Made by a program: the position numbers and the translations under genes
From: Alginatibacterium sediminis
GTDB lineage: Bacteria; Pseudomonadota; Gammaproteobacteria; Enterobacterales; Celerinatantimonadaceae
DNA: 64,000 nucleotides
Reading direction: 5' to 3'
Assembly (NCBI RefSeq): GCF_003610775.1
Contig: NZ_RAQO01000006.1
Location: forward strand, 124,001-188,000
The notes under the pieces: generated by a model
The model's input: only the letters and a program-made list of their open reading frames with translations
Database searches by the model: none
What the model was told of the DNA's origin: nothing
In this document: piece after piece, positions 45,662-54,908 of the stretch
Layout of the letters: each line of letters opens with the position of its first letter
Numbering within the stretch: the stretch's first letter is position 1

Positions 45662-46200
45662 GCCACGCGCTAGGCCAAAGCTGGAGCGCTTTAAATAGAC
45701 GTGTTTTATTTTTTGGCGAATGTTGCTAAAAGGCAAATAAGCATGCACCATGCACACCTGACCAACAATTGTCGAAACATAGACCAATGCAGTGACTTGA
45801 TGGCATGGTATAAGCCATGGTTTTAGTCACTTCAACCGGCTTATAGTCTCCTTTACCATCAGCAACAAACCCGTAATCTAGACCTGCAACTTGTTCATTG
45901 TGAACGGCATATTGTTTCGATGTGGTTTGCCTTATCTTGATGTTAAACTGCGAATTGTAAACCTAGGCTAGCGCAGCGTTAGTCTGCGCGTTAATAGCGT
46001 TGGTCTCAAAGTCCATTCAATACCCCTTAGAATCAGTTCCCATTTAAAGTTAAAGACTCAACTATGTGTCTGCTATCTCAAATCAAGGTACGCATTGTTT
46101 TGTTGCTCGAATGTTGTGTTATTTTGTTTGGCTTGTTAAATGGCGGGGCTTGTATTTCGTCATTCTGAATATCAGGTCATCGAAATAAAAGGAGATGCGT
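45662..46200. other. Intergenic stretch before the two-component system
   Basis: About 540 bases with no credible gene. An imperfect hairpin GCGCT / AGCGC (45667-45689) follows the peptidase gene and may be its terminator, and a GCGCAG / CTGCGC stem lies at 45971-45989. The promoter of the histidine kinase gene must be here. Confidence 0.45.
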
Positions 46201-48168
46201 GTGGTAGGTGAGGCTTATCAAGCGTTTCGTTCAGGCGTAACTCGGTCAGTACAGTCTAAATCCAGCCCGCTAACACGCAAAAAGCGCTTCGGTTGGAAAG
46301 GTATTGAGCTTAGGCTGGTATTGGCTTTAACCATGCTTTCGATGACAACACTGTTTTTATCATTGGTTTCATCATTTACCTTTAGCGGGCTAAATCAGCG
46401 TCTTGTTGAACTCAAAGAAAGTGAAATACCTGCACTTAAGCAAGCCGCTAGGCTTAATGACATGGTGCGGCTTATTATTACCGCGTCATCTGAACTCACT
46501 GAAGCTGAATCTAACCTTGAACGAAATCAGGCGATTGCGCAGATTGATACCGCCATTGAAGTGATGGATGAGATTATGGTTCAGTTTCCAGAATATCATT
46601 CTTATTTTAAGGATCTTATTGCCCAAGTTAGCAACAGCTTAAGTCTTTTATATCAAAGTGAAGTCGAATCAGAACAGCTAAACAAAGAGCTTAAGAACTT
46701 ACTCGAGGGATTTTACCCCTTGTTACAACAAGCGAGCCTTTCCCTAGATGGATTACCACAAGTCAGTAAAGACAGAATCCAATATCCGCAGTTAAAGTCA
46801 TTTTTGTACTATCAATTGGGCTTGGTCGAAAAACTCTACAATGATTCAAGTTTTAATGAGCTTGATTACACCAGCTCGCGCCTAGAGCAAGTCGGTGAAC
46901 AGTGGTGGAAGCTTTGGCAAGACAGCGGTCAAGCTGGCGATTTTGTTGAATTGGACCGTCAACTAAGCGTTATTTATAATCTAGCGTCAAGCTCAAGTAG
47001 CCTGTATGCGATGAAAAACAAAGCCTTGGATTATCGCTACCAAGAACAATATTTACTGCAAAACAGTCGCGAACATCTAAATCAACTAACCGTTCAGGTT
47101 CAAAGCCATACCGCTAAGGTCAACAGTGATATTGACCTATCGATTGTCAAAGCACAGCAGTCTTTGTTTTCTAATCAACGATTATCCTTGTTCTTATCTA
47201 TATTCAGCGTGCTTACCGCCGCAGCGATTTCTTGGTTTTATGTACGTAAGAACATTCTAGAGCGTTTACTACAACTTAAAGACAATATGTTTGCCATCTC
47301 TACCGGGCACTTGGATACGCAGGTACTTATACGTGGTGAAGATGAAGTGACTCAAATGGCTAAGTATCTCAAAGTCTTCCAAAGCACGGCTAAGGTGGTG
47401 AAGCAAACCAATATGAAGCTGGAAGCCGAAGTTGAAGAACGCACCCTAGCTGAATCAAGGCTTCGTATTACACAAAATGAACTAGTCCAAGCCGGAAAAC
47501 TAGCGGCATTAGGGCAGCTTAGTGTCGGGTTTACCCATGAGATAAATCAACCGCTTACAGCGGTAAATAGTCATATTCGAAGCGCACAACTTTGGCTTGA
47601 AAAGGGGCGATCCGATAAAGCGGCACTAAATATACAAAAAATAGAAGTATTGCTCGAAAAGGTTGCTGCGATAACTCGACATCTGAGGGCTTTTGCGCGC
47701 AAAAGTGATGGGAAAATTGAATCTGTGGAGCTCAATGCAATCATAAGCGACGCGATTGATCTCTTTGATACGAGGCGCAACAACGTGCGTATCAATTACA
47801 GTAAGCATGCTAACTATGCAGTACGAGCCAATAGTATTCGATTAGAGCAAGTGCTGGTGAATCTCATCAGTAATGCCTTAGATGCGGTAGAAAATAGCCC
47901 GCAACCCCAAATCAGTATTTCGATAAAGGAATCGCAGTCACAGGTTAAAATATCGGTTTTGGATAACGGCTTAGGCATCCCCGAAGAAGACATTCCTCAT
48001 CTGTTTGACCCATTTTATACTCGAAAGGTCAGTGGAAAGGGGCTTGGGCTTGGATTGTCCATTGCCTATAACATCATTAAGGACTTCGGCGGTTCAATAC
48101 ACGTTGAGTCCTTAGAGCATCAAGGAACAGAATTTATCGTTACTTTACAAAAAGGCGCTCGCGCATGA
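46201..48168 (+). CDS. Sensor histidine kinase, DctB-like
   Basis: A 655-residue membrane kinase. Helix 1 (residues ~35-58) and helix 2 (~335-355) flank a ~275-residue, mostly helical periplasmic sensor; then come a HAMP linker, a HisKA domain with His446 in GFTHEINQPLTAV, and the ATPase domain with N box (LVNLISNALDA), G1 (DNGLGIP) and G2 (GKGLGLGLSI). The HEINQPL phosphoacceptor box is the DctB/AauS type that pairs with sigma-54 activators. I prefer the GTG at 46201, six bases after AAGGAG; the ATG at 46195 touches that site. The stop overlaps the regulator start. The ligand is unknown; the sensor does not look like DctB's PDC-type domain. Confidence 0.88.
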   Translation: MVGEAYQAFRSGVTRSVQSKSSPLTRKKRFGWKGIELRLVLALTMLSMTTLFLSLVSSFTFSGLNQRLVELKESEIPALKQAARLNDMVRLIITASSELTEAESNLERNQAIAQIDTAIEVMDEIMVQFPEYHSYFKDLIAQVSNSLSLLYQSEVESEQLNKELKNLLEGFYPLLQQASLSLDGLPQVSKDRIQYPQLKSFLYYQLGLVEKLYNDSSFNELDYTSSRLEQVGEQWWKLWQDSGQAGDFVELDRQLSVIYNLASSSSSLYAMKNKALDYRYQEQYLLQNSREHLNQLTVQVQSHTAKVNSDIDLSIVKAQQSLFSNQRLSLFLSIFSVLTAAAISWFYVRKNILERLLQLKDNMFAISTGHLDTQVLIRGEDEVTQMAKYLKVFQSTAKVVKQTNMKLEAEVEERTLAESRLRITQNELVQAGKLAALGQLSVGFTHEINQPLTAVNSHIRSAQLWLEKGRSDKAALNIQKIEVLLEKVAAITRHLRAFARKSDGKIESVELNAIISDAIDLFDTRRNNVRINYSKHANYAVRANSIRLEQVLVNLISNALDAVENSPQPQISISIKESQSQVKISVLDNGLGIPEEDIPHLFDPFYTRKVSGKGLGLGLSIAYNIIKDFGGSIHVESLEHQGTEFIVTLQKGARA

Positions 48169-49517
48169 CATTAGCTAAACACATTGTACTTATTGATGAC
48201 GAAACAGATGTGGTTGAGGCGGTGAGTGAAATGCTTGAACTTGAGGGGTTTTCGGTGAGTTGTTTCACCGATCCCAATGCGGGTTTGAAGTCATTGAAGC
48301 CGAACTGTCAGTCAGTGGTACTGTGCGATGTCCGCATGCCTAAAATTGATGGATTGTCCTTACTTGGATTAATCCAACACCGAGTAGCCAATGTTCCGGT
48401 TTTATTGATGAGTGGCCATGGTGATATACCCATGGCTATTGAAGCCATGAAGCTAGGTGCTTTCGATTTTCTTGAAAAACCGCTCAATACTGGGCTTTTG
48501 ACGGAAAAGTTGAATCTCGCATTGACGCAAAGCCAGCAAAACCAAAGCACGCTGATACAAAGCGATAAATCCATTGAGCATGAAATAGAGTCAGTCATAA
48601 TCGGCCAGTCTAAGTCCATGGATGCGGTTCGCCAGCAAGTATTGGCCTTGGCACATACCGGCGTAGACACCATTATCAACGGCGAAACAGGGACTGGAAA
48701 AGAGGTTATTGCTCGCTCACTTCATCAGTTTAGTCCTCGTAAAATGAAACCTTTTGTGGCCATAAATTGCGGAGGAATGACGCAGAGCATTATTGAAAGT
48801 GAACTATTTGGTCATGAGGCTGGGTCGTTTACTAGTGCTAATAAGCTGCGCATTGGAAAGATTGAGCAAGCTAATGGGGGGACATTGTTTCTTGATGAAA
48901 TTGAAAGCATGCCTATTAGTGTTCAAATCAAACTGCTTCGAGTGATTCAAGAACGGGTGATTGAACGAGTCGGGGGTAATGAACTGATCCCAGTTGATAT
49001 TGTGGTTGTGGCAGCTACAAAAGCTGATTTAGTTGCTATGAGTGAAAGCGGTGAGTTTAGAGCTGATTTATTCTATCGGCTAAATATTGCCAGTGTAAGC
49101 TTACCGGCGCTGCGTCAGCGCAAAGAAGATATTCAAATGTTATTTCGCCACTTTGTCGTACAAGCTGGTCTCAAATACAAAACGCGACCATCGACGATCT
49201 ATCCTGAGCAAATCCAGCAACTAAGCCGTCACCAGTGGCCAGGCAATGTGCGTGAGCTGCGTAATGTCGCAGAGCGGTTTCTACTTGGGATAATTGGCGA
49301 TGGTTTTAATTTGAACTCACCAAGTGGTGAACCAAGCGCCGAAGACTTCGCCTTTGAAGCGCAAATGGAACACTATGAAAGAAATGTTCTTACCGAAGCA
49401 CTAATCGTAACGGCTGGCAATATTAATAAAGTGTCTAGCAAACTCAATATTCCGCGTAAAACCTTGTATCGAAAAATGAAGAAACATCAATTGGACAAAG
49501 AAAACTTCAAGACGTAA
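48165..49517 (+). CDS. Sigma-54-dependent response regulator, DctD-like
   Basis: A 450-residue NtrC-class activator: receiver domain (Asp55 in LCDVRMPK), AAA+ domain with Walker A GETGTGKE and Walker B GGTLFLDEIE, and a C-terminal Fis-type helix-turn-helix (NINKVSSKLNIPRKTLYRKM). Oddly, the loop that touches sigma-54, normally GAFTGA, reads GSFTSA (residues 220-225). It is translationally coupled to the kinase by a 4-base ATGA overlap. Likely targets are the two sigma-54 promoters just downstream. Confidence 0.92.
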   Translation: MTLAKHIVLIDDETDVVEAVSEMLELEGFSVSCFTDPNAGLKSLKPNCQSVVLCDVRMPKIDGLSLLGLIQHRVANVPVLLMSGHGDIPMAIEAMKLGAFDFLEKPLNTGLLTEKLNLALTQSQQNQSTLIQSDKSIEHEIESVIIGQSKSMDAVRQQVLALAHTGVDTIINGETGTGKEVIARSLHQFSPRKMKPFVAINCGGMTQSIIESELFGHEAGSFTSANKLRIGKIEQANGGTLFLDEIESMPISVQIKLLRVIQERVIERVGGNELIPVDIVVVAATKADLVAMSESGEFRADLFYRLNIASVSLPALRQRKEDIQMLFRHFVVQAGLKYKTRPSTIYPEQIQQLSRHQWPGNVRELRNVAERFLLGIIGDGFNLNSPSGEPSAEDFAFEAQMEHYERNVLTEALIVTAGNINKVSSKLNIPRKTLYRKMKKHQLDKENFKT

Positions 49518-49566
49518 TAAGGTTGTTTTATTATTCTATATCCATGATGCAGGACTAAGACAGTAA

Positions 49567-49586
49567 TGACCCATCCACTTGACCTA
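49567..49586. promoter_or_regulatory. Repeated TGACCY motifs, candidate activator sites
   Basis: TGACCCAT (49567) and TTGACCTAA (49579) lie about 55-70 bases before the sigma-54 promoter at 49636, where an enhancer could be. Similar TGACCCAAAT copies occur before phnD. Confidence 0.35.
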
Positions 49587-49634
49587 AGGACGATGAAACT
49601 CTGTAACACCTTGTATATATTATCTTATTTTTGT

Positions 49635-49650
49635 TGGCATAGAGCGTGCA
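49635..49650 (+). promoter_or_regulatory. Sigma-54 promoter of the glycerophosphodiesterase gene
   Basis: TTGGCATAGAGCGTGCAAT: the invariant GG (49636-49637) and GC (49648-49649) are exactly 10 bases apart and match the -24/-12 consensus TGGCAY-N5-YTGCW apart from the G at the first Y position of the -12 box. It lies 136 bases before the ATG. Confidence 0.8.
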
Positions 49651-49785
49651 ATCCAGTGCTTGTGACATACGTTCACATTTAACTAACTCAATGACTAGCC
49701 GCTCGTTTGTATCGTTGTCGAGAATAGCCGAGTTAGCCCAACTATGGAAAGTAGCAGACAAATTGCTTGTGCAAGGGGATACAAA

Positions 49786-51006
49786 ATGAAGCAAATCTTT
49801 AAAGGAACGGTTGCGTTGGTATTAGGGGGGATTTCAATATCATCGTACGCGGATCAGGCCTCCGCAAATTTGGGGCCTCGCCCACTATTTGTGGTAAACA
49901 ACATGGATGAAGGGCCTCTTAAAACAAGCTTGTTAAGTTGTAGCGAAGGGCCTTTTCATCGCAGTGATTTTTCTATCGGGCACCGCGGGGCCGCCATGCA
50001 GTTCCCAGAACATACCAAAGAGTCTTATTTAGCGGCGATACAAATGGGTGCGGGTATCGTTGAATGTGATGTTACGTTTACCAAAGATAAACAATTAGTT
50101 TGTCGACATTCTCAAAGTGACCTTCATACAACTACGGACGTGTTAGCGCATCCCGAACTTGCCCAAAAATGTACTATTCCATTTACACCTGCAAACCTTG
50201 AAACCGGGGAAGATGCCAAGGCCGAATGCCGAACCTCCGACTTCACCTTAGCTGAGTTCCAAACCTTAAAAGGAAAAATGGACGGTGCTAACCCCAAAGC
50301 CACAAGCGTTGAAGAATACATGGACGGCACCGCGGGCTGGCGCACGGACTTATATAGCCAAAGTGGAACCTTGATGACGCATGCACAAAGTGCAGAATTA
50401 TTTAAGGCCCACGGCGTGAAAGTAACCCCGGAGCTAAAATCAGCAACAGTTGAGATGCCATTTAATGGGTTTACCCAGGCAATGTATGCTCAAAAGCTAG
50501 TCGACGAACTTAAGGCAGCTGGATTTGAACCCGAAGATACCTACCTTCAGTCTTTCAATCTAGATGACGTGAAATATTGGCTTAAAGCTGCGCCTGAATT
50601 TGGAAAGCAAGCGGTCTACCTTGATGATCGGGTTTATGATCCAAGCAAATTTTCAGCAAGTGCAGAAAATATGAAAGAGCTGAGCGATGTGGGCGTGAAA
50701 ATCATTGCTCCTCCGTTGTTTGCGCTCGTTGAACTTAATGATAGCAATGAAATTGTTGCCTCAAACTATGCGAAATTAGCTAAAGCTGCTGGCATTGACA
50801 TGATTGCCTGGACTTTAGAGCGATCGGGTCCGTTGGATCAAGGTGGTGGTTGGTATTACCAAAGCGTCAAGCAAGCTATCAATAATGATGGAGACATGAT
50901 GACTGTGCTAGACGTACTCGCTAAAGATGTGGGCGTGCTAGGTGTCTTTAGTGATTGGCCTGCAACCGTGACTTATTACGCAAATTGTATGGAAAAGCAG
51001 ACTTAA
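49786..51006 (+). CDS. glpQ: Periplasmic glycerophosphodiester phosphodiesterase
   Basis: A 406-residue secreted enzyme with signal peptide [20 protein letters not shown]. It hydrolyses glycerophosphodiesters (phospholipid head-group debris) to glycerol-3-phosphate and an alcohol. The GDPD catalytic and metal motifs are visible: [17 protein letters not shown] (HR and E), [10 protein letters not shown] (E-x-D) and CRHSQ. The domain is larger than E. coli GlpQ. The ATG at 49786 follows AAGGGG; an ATG 42 bases upstream is less likely. A sigma-54 promoter lies upstream and a terminator downstream. Confidence 0.9.
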   Translation: MKQIFKGTVALVLGGISISSYADQASANLGPRPLFVVNNMDEGPLKTSLLSCSEGPFHRSDFSIGHRGAAMQFPEHTKESYLAAIQMGAGIVECDVTFTKDKQLVCRHSQSDLHTTTDVLAHPELAQKCTIPFTPANLETGEDAKAECRTSDFTLAEFQTLKGKMDGANPKATSVEEYMDGTAGWRTDLYSQSGTLMTHAQSAELFKAHGVKVTPELKSATVEMPFNGFTQAMYAQKLVDELKAAGFEPEDTYLQSFNLDDVKYWLKAAPEFGKQAVYLDDRVYDPSKFSASAENMKELSDVGVKIIAPPLFALVELNDSNEIVASNYAKLAKAAGIDMIAWTLERSGPLDQGGGWYYQSVKQAINNDGDMMTVLDVLAKDVGVLGVFSDWPATVTYYANCMEKQT

Positions 51007-51026
51007 CTGTGTCATTCAGACGTATC

Positions 51027-51049
51027 AAAGAGCCTTAGGGCTCTTTTTT
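51027..51049 (+). terminator. Rho-independent terminator after glpQ
   Basis: AGAGCC-TTAG-GGCTCT stem followed by TTTTT, 20 bases after the stop. Confidence 0.88.
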
Positions 51050-51072
51050 GTCGAAAGAATGGGGTGGACAGT

Positions 51073-51118
51073 TGTGACCCAAATTTAGTCTTTCGCCGTG
51101 GTCACATCTGACCCAAAT
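51073..51118. promoter_or_regulatory. Paired TGACCCAAAT repeats upstream of phnD
   Basis: TGTGACCCAAATTTA (51073) and TCTGACCCAAATGTT (51107) are direct repeats 34 bases apart; TGTGACC also pairs with GGTCACA (51100). They lie about 65-100 bases before the sigma-54 promoter and are good candidates for the activator's binding sites. Confidence 0.5.
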
Positions 51119-51174
51119 GTTTTATAAAGATGAGGGCTGGAATATAACCATTTGAAATGTATACATATTAATCG

Positions 51175-51190
51175 TGGCATAAAGCGTGCA
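51175..51190 (+). promoter_or_regulatory. Sigma-54 promoter of phnD
   Basis: GTGGCATAAAGCGTGCAATC, identical to the glpQ promoter core except for one base; GG (51176-51177) and GC (51188-51189) are 10 bases apart. It lies about 45 bases before the ATG. Confidence 0.85.
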
Positions 51191-51233
51191 ATCAAAGGCT
51201 GACTTCCAATAAAAGTAACGATAAGGTTTCAAG

Positions 51234-52274
51234 ATGAAAATTAGTGTTAAAGGATTGTTAATCGCTAGCTCATTTCTACTACCAACGATGGCTATCGCAA
51301 GTGACTGTGAAAGCCGCGGCGTTTTAGACGATAGATATTGCGATGAGAACCAAGATATGGTCGCTGATGCTCCCAAAGACTCAGAAGAGTGGATAGACCC
51401 GAGTACGCTGGTGTTCACCTACACACCTGTCGAAGACCCAGCCTTATATAAAGACGCATTTGCAGACTTTCAAGCGCATTTAAGTAAAGTTACCGGAAAG
51501 CGCGTTATCTACTACACCGTTCATTCGAACTCTGCACAGGTTGAAGCGATGCGATCTGGTCGATTGCATGTCGCTGGATTCTCTACTGGACCTACTGGCT
51601 ATGCCGTCAACCTAGCCGGCTATGTTCCAATTGCTGTTAAAGGCGACGAGTCAGGCTTTCAAGGCTACAACCTAATTACGATTGTTCGTAAAGACAGTGG
51701 CATTAAGACGATGGAAGACCTTAAAGGGAAGAAAATTGCCCACACGTCTGCATCATCAAATTCTGGTAACTTAGCACCGCGCGCATTGTTCCCAGATTTG
51801 GGCCTAGTTCCTGACGAAGATTATAAAGTGCTTTATTCAGGTAAGCATGATCAGTCTATTTTAGGAGTGTTTAATGGCGATTATGATGCGGCTCCCGTAG
51901 CTTCTGATGTTTATGATCGTATGGTTGCTGCTGGTCGTGTTGATGGTTCTGTACTTGAAATAATATACCGCAGTCCGCGCTTCCCAACCTCGGCCTTTGG
52001 TTATGCTCATAACCTGAAACCAGAACTAGCTGCGAAAATCGAAGAAGCATTTTTCAGCTACCGATTTACAGAGGAAATGAGTGCATCATTTAAGGGCGCT
52101 GATCGTTTCTCACCGATTACTTACCAAGAAGAATGGGCTGTTATTCGCGACATCGCTCATGCGACGGGTACGGCGTACACTAAATCTGGTTTGAAGAAAC
52201 TAGCTGAAAAAGATGCAGCCAAACGCGCTAAGAAAAAAGCAGCCGAGCTGGCTAAGCAAGCGGCGACGCAGTAG
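51234..52274 (+). CDS. phnD: PhnD-family periplasmic binding protein
   Basis: A 346-residue secreted binding protein (signal peptide MKISVKGLLIASSFLLPTMA). LVFTYTPVEDPALYKDAFADF, SGRLHVAGFSTGPTGYAVN and KGKKIAHTSASSNSGNLAPR are PhnD-family blocks; the SASSNSGN loop binds the phosphonate-type oxyanion. The C-terminus ends in a lysine/alanine-rich helix (EKDAAKRAKKKAAELAKQ) beyond the core fold. Ligand is a phosphonate, phosphite or phosphate ester; its sigma-54 control together with a glycerophosphodiesterase hints at the last. Confidence 0.88.
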   Translation: MKISVKGLLIASSFLLPTMAIASDCESRGVLDDRYCDENQDMVADAPKDSEEWIDPSTLVFTYTPVEDPALYKDAFADFQAHLSKVTGKRVIYYTVHSNSAQVEAMRSGRLHVAGFSTGPTGYAVNLAGYVPIAVKGDESGFQGYNLITIVRKDSGIKTMEDLKGKKIAHTSASSNSGNLAPRALFPDLGLVPDEDYKVLYSGKHDQSILGVFNGDYDAAPVASDVYDRMVAAGRVDGSVLEIIYRSPRFPTSAFGYAHNLKPELAAKIEEAFFSYRFTEEMSASFKGADRFSPITYQEEWAVIRDIAHATGTAYTKSGLKKLAEKDAAKRAKKKAAELAKQAATQ

Positions 52275-52395
52275 TCCTCGATTTACGGACAACTTGCAGT
52301 CCAAATCAAAACGAACTCTCAAATAAAGTGACAAGTGATTCAATGCTCTCATGAGTAGGGCATTGAACACCTTAGATTGCACAAGGAAATGCAGT

Positions 52396-53166
52396 ATGGC
52401 CGTAGAAAGCTATGATGGATTAAAGATAAATCATCTTTATCATGAATATGTGGCTGGCAAGCCAATCCTTAAAGACATTAACATTGATATTTCAGAGCAA
52501 GGCATTATCGCCATTATTGGTCCTTCCGGCACCGGTAAAAGCACCTTGTTACGCTGTATTAATCGACTGAATGACCCAAGCCAAGGTGAAATATTATTTG
52601 GCGGATTAGATTTAACCCAATTAAAAGGGCAAGCGCTTCGAAAACAACGCCGTCACATTGGTATGGTTTTTCAAGAATACAACTTAGTTGAGCGTTTAAC
52701 GGTGTTGGAAAACGTGATGTGTGGGCGACTGGGTTACATGAGCTCTTGGAAAGCATGGCGTCGGCAATATGGCTCGGATGATCTAGCTAAAGCCTTTGAG
52801 CTTTTAAACTTTGTTGGCTTACAAGATTTTGCCAACCAACGTGCTGATAGTCTTTCCGGCGGACAACGACAGCGGGTGGGTATTGCGCGCGCTGTTATGC
52901 AAGACCCCTATATTTTACTCGCAGATGAACCAACCTCTTCGCTTGATCCAAAAACAGCGGTTGAAATTATGGAGCTTATGGAAACCTTTGCCAAGCAGAA
53001 GAATATTCCTGTGCTGGTTAATATCCATGATGTGAACTTGGCCAAGCGTTACGCGAAGCGAATTATCGGAATGAGCGATGGCAAGGTTCATTACGACGGC
53101 AGTCCGGAAGGGATTACCGAGGAAGACCTTAAAATCATCTATGGGGGCGAATCATGGCTGGATTAA
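52396..53166 (+). CDS. phnC: PhnC-type ABC transporter ATPase
   Basis: A 256-residue ATPase: Walker [14 protein letters not shown] (~residue 38), Q-loop VFQEYNL, signature [17 protein letters not shown], Walker [14 protein letters not shown] and the H-loop [23 protein letters not shown] between Q-loop and signature is typical of PhnC. AAGGAAAT precedes the ATG at 52396; an ATG 45 bases upstream is less likely. The end overlaps the first permease by 13 bases. Confidence 0.92.
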   Translation: MAVESYDGLKINHLYHEYVAGKPILKDINIDISEQGIIAIIGPSGTGKSTLLRCINRLNDPSQGEILFGGLDLTQLKGQALRKQRRHIGMVFQEYNLVERLTVLENVMCGRLGYMSSWKAWRRQYGSDDLAKAFELLNFVGLQDFANQRADSLSGGQRQRVGIARAVMQDPYILLADEPTSSLDPKTAVEIMELMETFAKQKNIPVLVNIHDVNLAKRYAKRIIGMSDGKVHYDGSPEGITEEDLKIIYGGESWLD

Positions 53167-53951
53167 CTCAGGGCTTGCCATCAAAAACCGAAAACCCGTT
53201 TAAATCGTCTTGGACTAGTCGAGCGATTATTGCTGTGATTGTCGCTTACCTTATTTATAGCTTCTCAACCTTGGGATTAACCTTCGAGCGATTGCTCATC
53301 GGTTTTGGTGAAAGTGACAGACTTTTATCGCGCATGTTTCCACCGGATTTTTCGCGTAGTGGATTATTGTTGAGTGGGATTGCCGAAAGTCTGCAGATTG
53401 CCATTATCTCAAGTTTTTTTGGCATTGTTATCTCCTTGTTTTTAGGGCTACTAGCAGCGCGCAATCTAATGCCTTCAATCGTATCAATTCCGGTGCGAGG
53501 TTTTATCGCATTGTGCCGCTCATTCCACCCGGTGATTATTGCCATTTTGTTTGTTAAGGCAGTCGGGTTTGGCGCCTTAGCGGGAATTTTGACCTTAGTG
53601 TTCGCATCCATCGGCTTTATCGCCAAGTTGTTTGCTGAGGCAATTGAAGAGATTTCGTTCAAACAAGTAGAGGCGATACGCGCAACCGGGGCAAGTTTTG
53701 TCAGCGTGATCGTGTATGCGGTTATGCCACAGGTTTTCACCCGTTTCATAGGCTTTGCAAGCTATCAGTTGGATTCAAATTTAAGGAATTCAACCATGGT
53801 TGGCATTGTTGGGGCTGGTGGTATTGGCGGAACTTTATTCTCGGCTTTTCAACGCTTTGATTATGATTTTGTTGCCGCAATTCTAATGACGATCATTGCG
53901 CTAATTTTAGTTGGCGAGTTCTTATCCAATATCGTTAGGAGAGTTTTCTGA
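53154..53951 (+). CDS. phnE: PhnE-type ABC transporter permease 1
   Basis: A 265-residue inner-membrane permease. The coupling loop [21 protein letters not shown] and the later [24 protein letters not shown] are PhnE hallmarks. It starts inside phnC and its stop overlaps the next permease start by one base. Confidence 0.92.
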   Translation: MAGLTQGLPSKTENPFKSSWTSRAIIAVIVAYLIYSFSTLGLTFERLLIGFGESDRLLSRMFPPDFSRSGLLLSGIAESLQIAIISSFFGIVISLFLGLLAARNLMPSIVSIPVRGFIALCRSFHPVIIAILFVKAVGFGALAGILTLVFASIGFIAKLFAEAIEEISFKQVEAIRATGASFVSVIVYAVMPQVFTRFIGFASYQLDSNLRNSTMVGIVGAGGIGGTLFSAFQRFDYDFVAAILMTIIALILVGEFLSNIVRRVF

Positions 53952-54754
53952 TGACAACGCAAATGATAGACGAGCAGTGGCAACGTTTTACCTTTAGCGA
54001 ACGTTTAGCCCGATTTGCGGTATACCTGTGTCTTGTATCTGCGATTGTTTGGTCTTGGCAAACCGTAGAAGTAATACCTGAGTTTTTATACGACGCCCCC
54101 TCGCAATTTATGGATATGTTTGAGCGAATGGTGCCACTTGACTACACCTCTTACCCTATCAGTATTCATGGGGCCATGATTGAGACTTTGCATATTGCAA
54201 CCTTAGGCACTCTATTTACCTTGGTTCTGGCGATTCCATTAGCACTGCTTAATGCGCCAAATATCACCCCAAGTAAAACCCTGAACTGGATAGCCCAATT
54301 CTTTTTAGTGTCATCGCGATCAGTCAACTCACTAGTATGGGCCTTGTTGTTTATCGCTTTGTTTGGTCCCGGCGTTCTTGCAGGAATTATGGCGATTGCG
54401 ATTCGCAGTATTGGATTTGTCGGTAAGCTATTAGCTGAAGCGATAGCCGAAGTAAACATGGGCACTATCGAAGCGCTACGGGCTACAGGTGCGTCGTGGG
54501 GCAGCATTTTGGTGAAAGGATATTGGCCTCAAGTCATGCCGGCTTTTTACTCAATTGTGTTGTTTCGTTGGGACATTAATGTACGCGAATCAGCGGTATT
54601 AGGCTTAGTTGGTGCCGGGGGGATCGGAGTCGTTCTTAACGATGCGCAAAACCTTTTTGAGTGGCAGAAGGTATCGATGATATTGGTAAGTATTTTTGTT
54701 GTCGTTATTGTGGCTGAAGCGGTGGTAATCCAGATTCGAAATAGACTAATCTAA
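53951..54754 (+). CDS. phnE: PhnE-type ABC transporter permease 2
   Basis: A 267-residue second permease, homologous to the first (EAIAEVNMGTIEALRATGASW, DINVRESAVLGLVGAGGIG). Two tandem PhnE genes are common and give a heterodimer. It ends the sigma-54-driven phnDCEE operon. No carbon-phosphorus lyase or phosphonatase follows. Confidence 0.92.
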   Translation: MTTQMIDEQWQRFTFSERLARFAVYLCLVSAIVWSWQTVEVIPEFLYDAPSQFMDMFERMVPLDYTSYPISIHGAMIETLHIATLGTLFTLVLAIPLALLNAPNITPSKTLNWIAQFFLVSSRSVNSLVWALLFIALFGPGVLAGIMAIAIRSIGFVGKLLAEAIAEVNMGTIEALRATGASWGSILVKGYWPQVMPAFYSIVLFRWDINVRESAVLGLVGAGGIGVVLNDAQNLFEWQKVSMILVSIFVVVIVAEAVVIQIRNRLI

Positions 54755-54841
54755 TTTTTTCTTGTTAGGCTTTGCATACAGATAAACTTAGCTACAGCAG
54801 CGCATTGCAATGTACGTGTTGTTAATATGAACTAGCATGGC

Positions 54842-54872
54842 AAGCGGTGGAAAACTATGTGCTTCACCGCTT
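54842..54872. terminator. Hairpin between convergent phnE and aaeB-like genes
   Basis: An 8-bp perfect inverted repeat AAGCGGTG / CACCGCTT with a 15-base loop. No T tract, so a bidirectional terminator is likely but unproven. Confidence 0.45.
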
Positions 54873-54908
54873 ACTCATAGATGTGGAAGTGACCTAGGCC
54901 TAAGACGA

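Noticed and set aside
45173-45787. 204-codon minus-strand frame opposite the NlpC/P60 gene
   Set aside because: It is a shadow: the plus-strand gene has a ribosome site, a signal peptide and the complete catalytic triad.
46201-49517. Kinase/regulator pair as a true C4-dicarboxylate DctBD system for the TRAP genes
   Set aside because: The TRAP operon is 12 kb away without a sigma-54 promoter, whereas two clear sigma-54 promoters lie directly downstream before glpQ and phnD.
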